This document shows, piece after piece, positions 51,991 through 62,966 of a stretch of DNA of 64,000 nt. Source of the DNA: Coptis chinensis (lineage: Eukaryota; Streptophyta; Magnoliopsida; Ranunculales; Ranunculaceae); contig CM027380.1 in the NCBI GenBank assembly GCA_015680905.1, forward strand, positions 12,170,001 to 12,234,000, read 5' to 3'. Position 1 is the first letter of the stretch. Each line of letters starts with the position of its first letter. The notes under the pieces are model-generated. The model was given only the letters and a program-made list of their open reading frames with translations, was not told the origin of the DNA and did no database searches. A program made the translations under genes and the position numbers.

Positions 51991-53121
51991 TTAGAGCGGT
52001 GTATGCTTCATATATTTAGTGACATGGTAGAGCGGTTCATGGAAGTCTTCATGGATGAATTTTCTATCTATGGAGACTCTTTCACTGAATGCCTGTCTAA
52101 CCTGTCTAAAGGACATATATTTAGTAGACATGTTAGACAAGCAGTTAGTGAAAGAGTCTCCATAGATAGAAAAATCATCCATGAAGACTTCCATGAACCG
52201 CTCTACCATGTCACTAAATATATGAAGCATACACCGCTGGAAGGTACCAAGAGCATTACAAAGGCCAAAAGGCATTCGTTTATAGGCATATGTTCTAAAA
52301 GGACATGTGAAGGTAGTCTTTTCTTGGTCATCAATATCAATAATAATCTGGAAATAACTAGAGTAGCCATCTAAAAAACAATAAAAAGAATGACCAGCTA
52401 GACGTTCGAGCATCTGATCTATAAATGGTAAAGGAAAATGATCTTTTCATGTCATGGCATTTAAACGTCTGTAATCAATACAGATCCTCCGTTTCATTGG
52501 ACCATGCGTGGAAACATAGTCACCCTTAGCATTATGTATCATGGTAATCCCTGATTTCTTAGGAACTACATGAATGGGACTTACCCATTTGCTATCGGAG
52601 ATTGGGTATATGATACCCGCATCAAGTAGCCGTAAGACTTCTTCCCTGACCACCTCTTTCATGGTAGGGTTCAAGAGACGCTGAGGTTCGCGAGAAGTCT
52701 TTGTGTTATCCTCCAAATGGATACGATGAGTGCAAACATTATGGTGAATTCCCTTAATGTCGTCTAAGGACCAACCAATCGCAGAACGATGTTCCCTAAT
52801 TACCTTAATCAACCGTGCCTCTTCATCCGCAGATAACAGTGAAGATAAAATTACTGGGTGACTACCATCCGGATCAAGTTGAATATACTTTAACTCAGAA
52901 GGAAGAGGTTTAAGCACTGGGGTGGAAGGAATGTCGATAAATGCTTCTGGAGGGTCCTCATCTTGAGTAATGAAAACTTGTTTAGGTAGCAGGTCTTCAA
53001 ACTCAGTAGACGGAGCAACAGAAGGGTTTAAGGTAGGTGTATACTCGAAGAGGGCATTGACTTCCTCTACGTAGGAGTTATCCTCAAAATCTGAACTTCC
53101 AAAGGAAATAAATTTATGCAT
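51991..53121 (-). pseudogene. Element D reverse transcriptase, truncated
   Basis: Linker FISFGSSDFEDNS, then the RT entry region HRSAIGWSLDDIKGI, EVLRLLDAGIIYPISDSKWV, HVVPKKSG and RICIDYRRLNAMT. A TGA stops the frame at about 52446. It resumes with HFPLPFIDQMLERLAGHSFY, FLDGYSSYFQI, YKRMPFGLCNALGTFQR and the active-site box VFMDDFSIYGD (FMDD; the YxDD motif of RT), after which the inversion begins. The thumb and RNase H are absent. Apart from one stop it is near-open, suggesting a fairly recent copy. Confidence 0.92.
51994..52238. repeat. Palindromic inverted duplication of an RT segment
   Basis: Two ~115-bp arms, each encoding the RT catalytic block (MVERFMEVFMD-type), face each other with a short centre near 52116 (ACATATATTTAGTAGACATG). 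Only a few mismatches. The right arm belongs to element D (minus strand); the left arm is a snap-back copy fused to the LTR-like sequence. Confidence 0.9.
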
Positions 53122-53207
53122 TTGGTTTTCTGGAAACGTGTTATTAAATAGTTTTGAGCTAAGCTCTCGATCATGCTAACCTCTCTATCTACAGACGAAT
53201 CTGGTAC

Positions 53208-53754
53208 CTATTTCATCATTTCAAAAACATTTACCTCAATAGAAAGATAGCCAAAAGACAATGACATCGAACCATTGTGACAATTTATAAGCGCGTTGGC
53301 AGTTGCCAAGAAGGGACACCCTAAGATGATCGGAACAGAGTCGTTAGCGACTTTTGTATCGAGGATAACAAAATCAGCAGGATAGTAGAAATCCTGAACC
53401 TTAGCATGCACATTTTCAACCACACCCTTAGGATACATAAGACCGATCCGCTAATTGCAACGTCATTTTAGTAGGTTGCATCTCCTGTAGACCTATTTGT
53501 TTATATAAATAATACAAGAGTAAGTTAACACTCGCCCCCAGGTCTAATAAAGCGGTCGTCGTGTGGAAATCTCCTAAGGTGCATTGTATAGTAGGACGAC
53601 CAGGGTCCTTGTACTTAACGATTCTATTATGTTCTGATAAAGTTGGAAACTGTTCAGTTAAAAAGGCGTCTTTGGGAATATTTGTCTTATGCCTAGTAAT
53701 GCATAACTCTTTAAGAAACTTAGCATCTTTGAGGTAACTTTTTAATCGCTTCAA
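53208..53754 (-). pseudogene. Element D aspartic protease
   Basis: TTALLDLGASVNLLLYYLYK carries the DLGAS catalytic motif; after a frameshift near 53430 the frame continues YPKGVVENVHAKVQDFYYPA and FVILDTKVANDSVPIILGCP. Ends MSLSFGYLSIEVNVF, the same block that starts 12770 in C. Processes gag-pol in intact relatives. Confidence 0.88.
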
Positions 53755-55578
53755 AGAAAGGGTAAGTTTATCGTTAGATTCTTGAAAACTTCCCTAATCT
53801 CGTCAAAGTTTGTATCTTTGTTTAACATTGCTAATCTCTGGAGAAACGGTGGTTTCTCTCTATATTTAGCGTATGGATCAATAGGATGTCTAACCTTGGC
53901 TTTCTGTTTCTTAGATTGTGGTTTAACTGGTACCTCTACAGGGGTAGGATCGTCAATTTCTATTTCGGTATCTAGTTCAATATCCAGTGTAGGGACTAAT
54001 GGTGGGGTAACTACATGCATAGTTACAGCGTTATCAACCACTTTGCCAAAATGGAGAGTGGTGATGGCATTTAGCTCATCTACGTTTGCATTATCCTTAC
54101 TAGTATTACCGTTTATCTTAAAAGCTGTGTTTGTTGTTTTAGGATTAGGTATCGCTTGACCTGGAAACACACCTTTGGGTTGTACTTTCTCTTGGGCTAA
54201 CTGCTATAAGGAAAGTTGGATGGACTGTAAAATCTGTTGTTAGGTTTGCATAAAGGCGTCGAAATGATCCGGTTGTGGAAGAGTGTTTGTTACAGGTTGT
54301 GTGACGGGAACTATGTCACGTTAATTATTAATAGGTGGGTTGTGATAGTTATGATTAACCGGAATGATACCTCTATTCACATTATAATTATTATTGTTAT
54401 AATTATTATAATTCCTTTGTCCTTGTCCTTGTCTTTGTCGTGGTGGAGCTTGGTTGTAATTGTTTGCTGGCCTAACATTTTGATTATTAAACCCTGGAGG
54501 TGTAACTTGTTTATTATTTCTCCAACTGAAGTTGGGATGTTGTCTCCAAGGGGCGTTAGGAATAAGATAGCTATTAAAAGTGCAAACATTATCTTGTTGT
54601 GATGTTTGTTGTTCATATCTTGAGTGGACATGATAGAGTCCGGATGCTCGGGACTCAAACAGAAATTACATGGATTAGAGTTGACATTCATGATGAGGAT
54701 AGGCTTTTGTTGAACAGAAATAGCTTCTACCTTTTTAGTGAGAGATTCGATTAAAGTTTTAAGCTCAGAATCGGGTTTAATCTCAAACATACCGGCATAG
54801 CGCTGTTTGTAAAGAACTAGCGGAGCGGGGGATATCGTCAGTACCCGCCAGTTATTATTACGCTTTGTTTGATCTTCTAAAAACTTATAAGCCTCTGAGG
54901 CTCCTTTACTGAGGAAGCTACCCCCATTCATTATATCAAGGACCTCTTTATGGTGGTGTAAAAGTCCCTTGAAAAAGGCACGAACTAACGTGTCTTTCTC
55001 AAGGTTATGATGTGGACACTCTATAAGAAGGTCAATGAAATGATTCCAAGCCTCTGAAAAGGATTCATGGGGATTCTTTCGAAAAAAATGAATCTTGGAA
55101 AGCATTTCATCTGTCTTTAGTGGTGGGTAAAAATGTTCCATAAATAGTTGAACAAGTTTGGCCCATGAGTCCACGTAATTTAGGTGCCAAGGCGTTAACT
55201 AAGACGCCAGCCTTGTCGGCTAGGGGTGAAAGGAAGCACCCTCGGTTTAATTTGTTCCGGCACCAACCGTAGGATGATGGAATATGGTAAGAACTTGTTC
55301 AATCCTACGCATATGCTGATAAGGTTTTTCATGGTCTAACCCAAGAAAGATGGGTAACAAATTAAATATATTTGGGGATTCAAATCCCCAATTGGGTCTA
55401 CAAGAACAATGCTAGATTTTGGGCTATCATTCAAGGCTTTGTAAAAGTCAGAGAGAGGAGACTCTCTTTCTTCAGCCATTATTTCAGGTGTGGTGTTTGG
55501 TATACTAGATAGGTGTGTGTGTTGACGTTCATGATAGATTACGTTAGTCGTTTTTTCTCCACCTGACCTTAATCTCAT
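53755..55578 (-). pseudogene. Element D gag
   Basis: N-terminal frame 55578-55336 (M-R-L-R-S-G-G-E-K) and main frame 55174-54377. The capsid-like domain contains LFMEHFYPPLKTDEMLSKIH, FSEAWNHFIDLLIECPHH, LVRAFFKGLLHHHKEVLDIM and YKFLEDQTKRNN. The zinc knuckle starts CNFCLSPEHPDS but the last Cys is lost by a small frame change, then Asn/Gln/His-rich and IIII-rich low complexity follows, and a linker (54170-53755) leads to protease. Frameshifts near 55200 and 54400. Confidence 0.9.
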
Positions 55579-56013
55579 GCAAGGCTAAGTCCAATGTTAA
55601 AGAAATATGACAATGTTAAACCTGGATATGCTAGTATAAGAACTCCTCTGACAGAAGATTCGAGGAGTGGAAGAAAGAAGTACTTGAATACCTCCCTGCT
55701 TCGCTTATGAATAGTGTCTTGTATACGCGAGCTTAATGTATTTAACAAGTTAAAAACACTGAATAACTTGAAGAAATGGGCTACTCCAGAAGTGGGTGCG
55801 GGTCGCGCTCAGAAGAGGCCTTAGTAGGGCCTTGTCCGCGAGTCTATTTCGAAGTTCCAGGCGATGTCAGCTAAAGACTCGGGGCTTTTTCTGGGAAATA
55901 TTTTTAGATTCTGAACCAGACAATCACTGCTAGAACCAAACAAGGGTGGGTGGGTTTAATGGGACTTTAGGAAGACTAACAATACTAATGAAAACAATTC
56001 TAAACAGAACTAA

Positions 56014-56029
56014 GATGGTAGCGACGCCA
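56014..56029 (-). promoter_or_regulatory. Primer-binding site of element D
   Basis: Minus strand TGGCGTCGCTACCATC, two bases after the LTR edge; one to three changes from TGGCGCCACTGCCATC of C. Confidence 0.65.
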
Positions 56030-56031
56030 TT

Positions 56032-57358
56032 TCATAAAAGGTAAAAAGATAGTTTTACCTACGAATAAGCGACGAAACTCAAACGTAAGTAAACCTAAAA
56101 CTATTTTCTTGCTTATATTATCAAAGTTCTACACTCTCGATGCTATTGCAATAAGTGGAGTAGAGAATTTGTTCCACTCCTAGTTCTTTAGAATTTACGA
56201 TATCTAAGATTATCAATTCTATCAAAGTTGATGAGAGTAACGATGGAAATTATACTAAACAAGATGCGATAATTCGAACTATGAAAATACTAAATTGACA
56301 ATATGAGGAGGAATTAGGGGGATTTGATTCCACCTTAATTCGACTTAATCAACTAGCGAGGAATTGTCGTAATCCGAATTGCAATACTTTCACATAGCAA
56401 TTGGGTCTTTCTAATTCCTAATTGTTCATGGTAATCTTTACGAACTAACAACTAGCATGTGAAACAATCAAACCCATTCTTATGGTGAACTAATTACTTT
56501 CTAGAATTGAATAGATTATTACAAACAATTCTACGCTAACAACAATCAAGTTTCATCAAGGCTTTCTCAAACCCCTCTAATGGAGGTTTTAGCCTTGAAT
56601 TATTACATTATCATTAATATATAAGTAATAACAAGACATGATAAAAAGATTATAAATTTAATATATTGATCTAATCAAGGATTCAAAACTAAATTCAAAA
56701 CTAAGTAATGATTAATAACTAAATAACTGAATTGAGATCTAAGTGATTTAATGAACTAAAACTAGATTTATGAATAACTAACTAACTTTATTGATCTAAT
56801 GAACAATAATCTAATGATTCAAAAAACTGAATTAAAAACAAGTAATCACTAATTAAAATAAAGTCTAAACTAAAGTTATCTCAATCTCTAAGTAAAAATT
56901 CCTATGAAAAACTATTTCTGAACTAGATCTGGAATTTCTTTTTCAGAGCTAACTCTTTGTTTGTTAAATGGAGGAGACCAGATCCACAAAATCGTGCATG
57001 GGCTGAGGAGCCTGTTTTAGGCCGGAAAATTGAGCCCAAAACCTCACTACTTCAGTCCACAAAGGGGTTTTCAGTCGGATTTGACTTCAACAACCTTTTT
57101 GTCCACTTTTGCTCCTCTGATTAGGTGAAGGCTATAACCATTAGAAAGCTCTTTCCGAGCCAGTCGTTTTGACGTAAGGTAGGCCCAATTCTGAGGTTTG
57201 AGGCCAAAGATACGGCTTTCGGAAGTTCAACTGACTTTTGTGCGCTATTTCTGCCTACGTTGACTTTGACTTTTCAGCTTTGATCGGGCATTAAAAAGGC
57301 TTTTTCTCCTTGAATCTTAGCTTTTAATCATAGAACTTCTTAGCAACCAACCTTTGCT
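56032..57358 (-). repeat. 5' LTR of element D, truncated
   Basis: Homologous to 19322-20640 of C; the LTR edge is TCATAAAAGG instead of TGATAAACA. The outer ~170 bp (U3 start) are missing: homology ends at TTAGCAACCAACCTTTGCTTC (57338-57358). Confidence 0.88.
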
Positions 57359-57359
57359 T

Positions 57360-57605
57360 CCTCCCCTTGATTTCCCGCTTCTTATAAAAATTTAAAACCA
57401 AATCCTCATGGTAAAAATCATCCTCTGTATACCACAACCATTGCCAATCCCTACGTTTCATCTCGTCATCATTAAAGCGGTGCTTGAAATGTTCCGTTTT
57501 GAAAACTTGTTCCAGAAGGATTTTGCGTTTTTGGGCCATTGAATATTGGAATTCGAAATGTGGATTTGAATAAGGTGGGGGAGGGTAAATGGAACAAGAA
57601 ATCAA
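57360..57605 (-). pseudogene. Element E ORF-a, N-terminal part only
   Basis: M-A-Q-K-R-K-I-L-L-E-Q-V-F-K-T-E (start at about 57540), DWQWLWYTEDDFYHEDLVL and FYKKREIKGRKQ, equal to the start of ORF-a in C and B. Open until the join with the LTR of D. Confidence 0.75.
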
Positions 57606-58542
57606 ACCTTGGTTTGATTAGTCTTTTGATTTGGGCATAAATTTTTTATTTTTTTTTATTTTTTTGAACTGTTGGAGAGAGATGGGAACTAGAGGGGGAG
57701 AATTTGGTGTAGGTGGGGGTTGATTTAAGGTGGTTAAAATTGATGGGGGTGAAAATCGGTGGTGGTTTTATCTTTTTTTTGTTTTTTTTTTTAGGTTTTG
57801 GTTCATTTTTGGAGGTGGAAAGATGAGGAAGAAGAAGAACACAATGCGTTCTTGGGTTTTGCTGCTTACTTGGGCCCAAGCCCAAACAAATTCAGAAATA
57901 TCCATTTTGTCCCTATGCGTGCAAATTTTAAAATTAAAATTCCCGACTCGTTACCGGTCTGATTTTTGCGAATGAGATATGAAAACGATCAGGAAAGAAT
58001 TTCCAATCCAATGGTATATAAAACACTCTATTCTAACCGTGATTGACATATAAAAAGGTGGAAAACGCCTCGAAGTGCGTGAATGACGAAAATTATGCGA
58101 ACAAATAAAATCTAAATTCATAGATAATGTCAACCCGAATCAAAATACGATTAAATGGCATAAACAACAAAAATAAAAAGTTTAACAATCAAGGATGGAA
58201 ATACCAACACCCCACCCCCAAACAAATTTTATAGAACAGAGTTTAGAAAATTTGTGTTAAACGTGGGTCTTTTAAAGTCAGTTTCCGAGACTTCTAGATT
58301 ACTATTTTTTATGGTTTTGATATTTTCATGAACACAATAAGTAGTAAAAACGTAAATCACTCCATAGATAAACATGACTCAAAAACTGAGAAAATATGCG
58401 AAAGTGGAAAACGTGAATTACGTTAAACGTGGACTTAGGATCCGGTACTTACAGGCACACACTCCATAGGGAGGGACCGGTTACCTGAATGGTGCCCTTA
58501 CCAATATATGGAAGTGAAAGGAAGTATACTAAACAACAACAG
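57606..58542 (-). other. Spacer between integrase and ORF-a in element E
   Basis: Non-coding, homologous to 10842-11894 of C. Includes polypurine-like motif at 58211-58226 (minus strand TTTGTTTGGGGGTGGGG) and a long T-run near 57640-57790. Confidence 0.65.
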
Positions 58543-59730
58543 TCAGTCCTCATAGACAGGGTCCTGTAAAAGAACTTCCTCCACATCAGGGGACATTAAC
58601 TCGTGAAAATATTTTAACCGTTGGCCATTGACTTGAAAGGTATTGTTGTCCTTAAGATTTACCAAGGTGATTGCCCCGTAAAGGGTGACTTCAGTAACCA
58701 GAAAAGGACCAGACCAACGGATTTTTAATTTCCCGGGAAAAATATGCAGACGGGAGTTGTAAAGCAAGACTTTTTGACCAACCACAAACTCTTTGCGCAA
58801 GATTTGCTTATCATGAACACGCTTCATGTTAGCTTTATAATCCTTCTCGAGATCATAAGAATCGCTACGGATTTCTTCAAGCTCATTCAATTGCAACTTG
58901 CACTTGACACCATACTTCATCAAAATTGAAGTTAAAGCTTTTATAGCCAACATAGCGCGGTGCTCCAATTTAATGGGAAAATGATAAGGTTTCCCAAATA
59001 CAAGTCTGAAGGGAGACATACCTATAGGAGTTTTAAAAGCAGTCTTATACGCCCATAAGGCATCAGTTAGACACTTAGACTAATCTTTCCTATCAGGATT
59101 TACAGTTATTTCTAAGATTTTTTTTATTTCCCTATTAGAAACTTCTACTTGGCCGCTAGTTTGTGGATGATAAGGAGTTGTCACCTTATGTGTAACTCTA
59201 TACTTTTTAACTAGAGACGCAACAACTCTGTTGCAAAAATGTGTTCCACCATCACTAATGATGGCTTTAGGAATGCCAAACCGATAGAAAATGTATTCCT
59301 CAACAAAAAACACAATTGTCTTATGGTCATTGCTACGACAAGCTATGGCTTCTATCCATTTAGACACATAGTCCACGACAACTAGAATATATATAAAACC
59401 GAGGGAAACTGGAAAAGGACCTATGAAATCAATGCCCCATACGTCAAAAATTTCTACCACCATGATTGGATTTAATGAAATCATATTATGCTTAGTGATT
59501 CGCCCAAGTTGTTGGCAATGAACACACGTCTTGCAATCACTTCGGCATCTTTAAAGAGGGTATGCCAATAAAACCCACATTGCAGAATTTTAGCAGCTAT
59601 TTTCATACCATTAAAATGGCCACCACACTCTTTGTCATGGCAGAATGATAGAACCTCATTATATTCCCATTGAGGAATACAGTGACAAATAATCTGATCC
59701 GCACAATACTTAAAAAGATAGGGCTCATTC
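58543..59730 (-). pseudogene. Element E integrase
   Basis: Zinc-binding HHCC-like part around 59700-59500 (CHDKECGGHFNGMKIAA; later [12 protein letters not shown]). Catalytic core 59484-59080 has all three acidic blocks: [26 protein letters not shown] and [21 protein letters not shown]-terminal part 59019-58543 contains [31 protein letters not shown] and the chromatin/DNA-binding-like end [18 protein letters not shown]. Stops near 59060 and 59500 break the frame. It would insert cDNA with a 5-bp stagger, as seen for C. Confidence 0.92.
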
Positions 59731-60300
59731 TACTAGTATAGCTTAACTCTAGCCAAGAACTTCTTACATTCATTTCTTGACCAAACATCGGGAATAATAT
59801 CAGAAGCTAAATAATTAGCAATGTCAGCATACCATGGTGCAAAAAAAATAGCATACAGATGCTCGTCAGGAAAAGAGTCAGGTATGGACTCAGAATCACT
59901 GTCATCGTCATTTGTTAGTCTAGATAAGTGGTCGGTAACAACATTCTCGACCACTCTTTTGTCCTTAATTTCTAAAGTGAACACTTGCAGGAGAAGAATC
60001 CATCGGATTAATCTCTGCTTAGCATCTTTCTTTGCGAGAAGGTACCTAAGGGCTGCATCGTCCATGTAAACTAAGGTCTTAGTACCAACCCAATAAGGTC
60101 TAAAGCATAAACGGCAGCTAAAAATTCTTTTTCCGTAGTTGTATAATTTCTTTGAGCATCGTTTAAAGTTTTACTAGTATAAGAAATGATAGTGGACTTA
60201 TTATCTAATTTCTGACCTAACACAGCACCAACGGCATAATCACAAGCATCGCACATGAGTTCGAAAGGTTTACACCAATCAGGTAGTTGTATAATGGGTG
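59731..60300 (-). pseudogene. Element E RNase H
   Basis: CDACDYAVGAVLGQKLDNKS, ISYTSKTLNDAQRNYTTTEK and EFLAAVYALD (60256-60071) are the RNase H core; ARYLLAKKDAKQRLIRWILL-like residues and DKRVVENVVTDHLSRL (60065-59860) form its C-terminal end. One frame change at about 60070. Confidence 0.9.
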
Positions 60301-61660
60301 TAGATGTTTAGGCGGCTTTTAAAGTTTCAAAAGCCTATTTACAGTTATAATTGAAATAAAAAATAGTATCCTTTAAGAGCAAATTAGTTAAAGGCCTAGT
60401 TATTTTTGAAAAATCTTTGATAAAACGCCTATAAAAACCTATATGGCCTAGAAAGGCTCTAATATCCCGGATAGTTCGTGGTATAGGTAGAGACGCTATC
60501 TTATCTAGTTTGGCCTTATCTACTTCGATGCCATCACTAGATACAATGTGACCTAGCACTATTCCATTTTTCACTATGAAATGACATTTTTCACAATTTA
60601 AAACCGGACTCTTCTCTTCACACCGTGTCAAAACCTTAGACAGGTTAGACAGGCAGTCAGTGAAATAGTCTCCATAAATAGAAAAATCATCTATGAAAAC
60701 TTCCATGAAGCGCTCTACCATGTCACTAAATATATAAAGCATACACCGCTGGAAGGTACCAAGAGCATTACAAAGGCTAAAAGACATTCGTTTATAGGCA
60801 TATGTTCTAAAAAGACATGTGAATGTAGTCTTTTCTTGGTCATCAATATCGATAATAATTTGAAAGTAGCCAGAGTAGCCATCTAAAAAACTAATAATAA
60901 GCGTGACCATCTAGACGTTTGACCATCTGATCTATAAATGGTAAAGGAAAATGATCATTTCATTTCATGCCATTTAAACGTTTGTAATCAATACATATCC
61001 TCCATTTTAATGAGACTCGTGTGGAAACATATTCACCCTTAGCATTACATACCATGGTAACCCCCGATTTCTTAGGAACTACATGAATGGGACTTACCTA
61101 TTCGCTATCGGAGATTGGGTATATGATACCAGCATCGAGTAAATGTAAGACTTCTTCCCTAACCACCTCTTTCATGGTAGGGTTCAAGCAACACTGAGGT
61201 CGCGAGAATTCTTTGGCATTATCCTCCAAATGGATACGGTGTGTGCATACATTATGGTCAATCCCCTTAATGTCGTCTAGGGACCAACCAATCGCTGAAC
61301 AAATGTTCCCGAATCACCCTAATCAACTGTGCCTCTTCATCCGCAGATAACAGAGAAGATATAATTACAGGATGACTACCATCCGGATCAAGTTGAATAT
61401 ACTTCAACTCAAAAGGAAGAGGTTTAAGCACCGGGGTGGTGAGAATGTCAATAAAGGCTTCTGGTGGGTCCTCATCTTGAGTAGTGAAGACTTGTTTAAG
61501 TAGCAGGTCTTAAAACTTAGTAGATAGGGCAACATAAGGGTCTATGGTAGGTGTAGACTCGAAGAGGGCATTAACTTCCTCTACGTAGGAGTCATCCTCA
61601 AAATCTGAACTTCCAAAGGAAAGGAATTTATGCATCTGGTTTTCTAGAAATGTGTTATTA
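60301..61660 (-). pseudogene. Element E reverse transcriptase
   Basis: The N-terminal part (61650-60960) is present with several stops. The core 60910-60335 is open: FLDGYSGYFQI, YKRMSFSLCNALGTFQR, active-site box VFIDDFSIYGD (FIDD), KCHFIVKNGIVLGHIVSSDG and the thumb-like ASLPIPRTIRDIRAFLGHIG. This is the 'palm to connection' of a gypsy RT. Nearly identical to D in the shared part. Confidence 0.92.
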
Positions 61661-62290
61661 AAATAGTCTTAAGCTAAGCTCTCGATCATGCTAGCCTCCC
61701 TATCCACAGACAAATCTGGTAACTGTTTCATCATTTCAAGAACATTTACCTCAACAGAAATATGGCCAAAAGACATGGACATCAAACCATCGCGGTAATT
61801 TATAAGCGCGTTGGCAGTTGCCAAGAAGGGATGCCCTAAGATAATTGGAACAGAGTCGTTAGCGACTTCTGTATCGAGGATAACAAAATCAGCAGGATAG
61901 TAGAAATCCTAAACCTTAACAAGCACGTTTTCAACCACACCCTTAGGATACTAAATAGACCAATCCACTAATTGCAACGTCATTTTAGTAGGTTGCATCT
62001 CTGTAGACCCTATTTATTTATATAAATAATATGGGAGTAAGTTAAGACTGGCACCCAGGTCTAATAGCGCGGTCGTCATGTGGGAATCTCCTAAGGTGCA
62101 TTGTACAGTAGGATGACTAGGGTCCTTGTACTTAACGATTCCATTATGTTCGGATAAAGTTGGAAACTATTCAGTTAAAAAGACGTCTTTAGGAATATTT
62201 GTCTTATGCCTAGTAGTGCACAACTCTTTAAGAAACTTAGCATGGTGAGGTAACTTTTTAATCGCTTCAAGAAAGGGATGGTTTATCGTT
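61661..62290 (-). pseudogene. Element E protease, frameshifted
   Basis: Collinear with protease of D; DLG(A)S-coding region near 62050-62070 reads as DLGAS-like with a substitution (minus strand ...TTAGACCTGGGTGCC), followed by the PKGVVENVLVK- and ADFVILDTEVANDSVPIILG-like block (61960-61820). Several indels. Confidence 0.72.
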
Positions 62291-62966
62291 AGATTTTTGA
62301 AAACTTCCCTAATCTCATCAAAATTAGTGTCCTTGGTTAACATTGCTAATCTCTGGGGAAACGGTGGGTTCTCTCTATATTTAGCGTATGGATCAACAGG
62401 ATGTCTAACCTTAGCTTTTTGTTTCTTAGGTTGTGGTTACACTGGTACCTCTACTGGGGTAGGATCTTCAGTTATTACTTCGGTATCTAGTACAGTATCC
62501 GGTGTGGGGACTACTGGTTGGGTAACTACAGGCATAGTTACGGCGTTATCAACCACTCTGCCAGAACAAAGAGTGGTGATGGCCTTTAGCTCCCCTACAT
62601 TTTCATTTTCATTACTAGTATTACTGTTTACTTCAAAGGTTGTGTTTGTTGTTTTTAGATTAGGTATCACTTGACCTGGAAACACACCTTTGGGTTGTAC
62701 TTTCTCTTGGGCTAATTACTGTAAGGAAAGTTAGATGGACTGTAAAATCAGTTGTTGGGTTTGCATAAAGGCGTCGAAATGATCCAATTGTGGAGGAGTG
62801 TTAGTTACAGGTTGTGTGATAGGAACTATGTCACATTGATTATTAACAGGTAGGTTGTGGTAGTTATGATTAACCGGAACGATACCTCAATTAACATTAT
62901 AATTATTATTGTTATAATTATTATAATTCCCTTGTCCTTGTCCTTGTCCTTGTCCTTGTCCTTGTC
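62291..62966 (-). pseudogene. Element E gag C-terminal part
   Basis: The frame 62685-62437 (MFPGQVIPNLKTTNTTFEVN, GELKAITTLCSGRVVDN) is the gag-protease linker, upstream of it the Asn/Ile low-complexity tract and the (CTTGTC)n-like Gln/Gly-Gln repeat where the sequence breaks off at 62966. The capsid and zinc knuckle are missing. Confidence 0.78.

Larger units (their letters stand above)
51991..57358 (-). mobile_element. Element D: truncated Athila-type retrotransposon with gag, protease and RT
   Basis: Minus strand: partial 5' LTR (57358-56032), PBS, leader, gag (55578-53755), protease (53754-53208), RT N-terminal part and core (53121-51991). It stops at the RT active-site palindrome. RNase H, integrase, 3' ORFs and 3' LTR are gone. 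The LTR itself is cut at 57358 and joined to ORF-a of E. D has the best-preserved gag in the window. Confidence 0.87.
57359..62966 (-). mobile_element. Element E: internal part of an autonomous-type Athila element
   Basis: Minus strand order: gag tail (62966-62296), protease (62290-61800), RT (61660-60335), RNase H (60300-59733), zinc-binding region and integrase (59700-58543), spacer, start of ORF-a (57605-57360). Both ends are cut: gag at 62966 is joined to the 3' UTR of another copy, and ORF-a at 57359 is joined to the LTR of D. This copy proves the family has full pol followed by the ORF-a module. Confidence 0.87.

Noticed and set aside
53782-54159. Plus-strand open frame recurring at 16972-17235, 53782-54159 and 62297-62674
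   Set aside because: Antisense shadow of the conserved gag-protease linker in C, D and E; repeats because the sense sequence is conserved.
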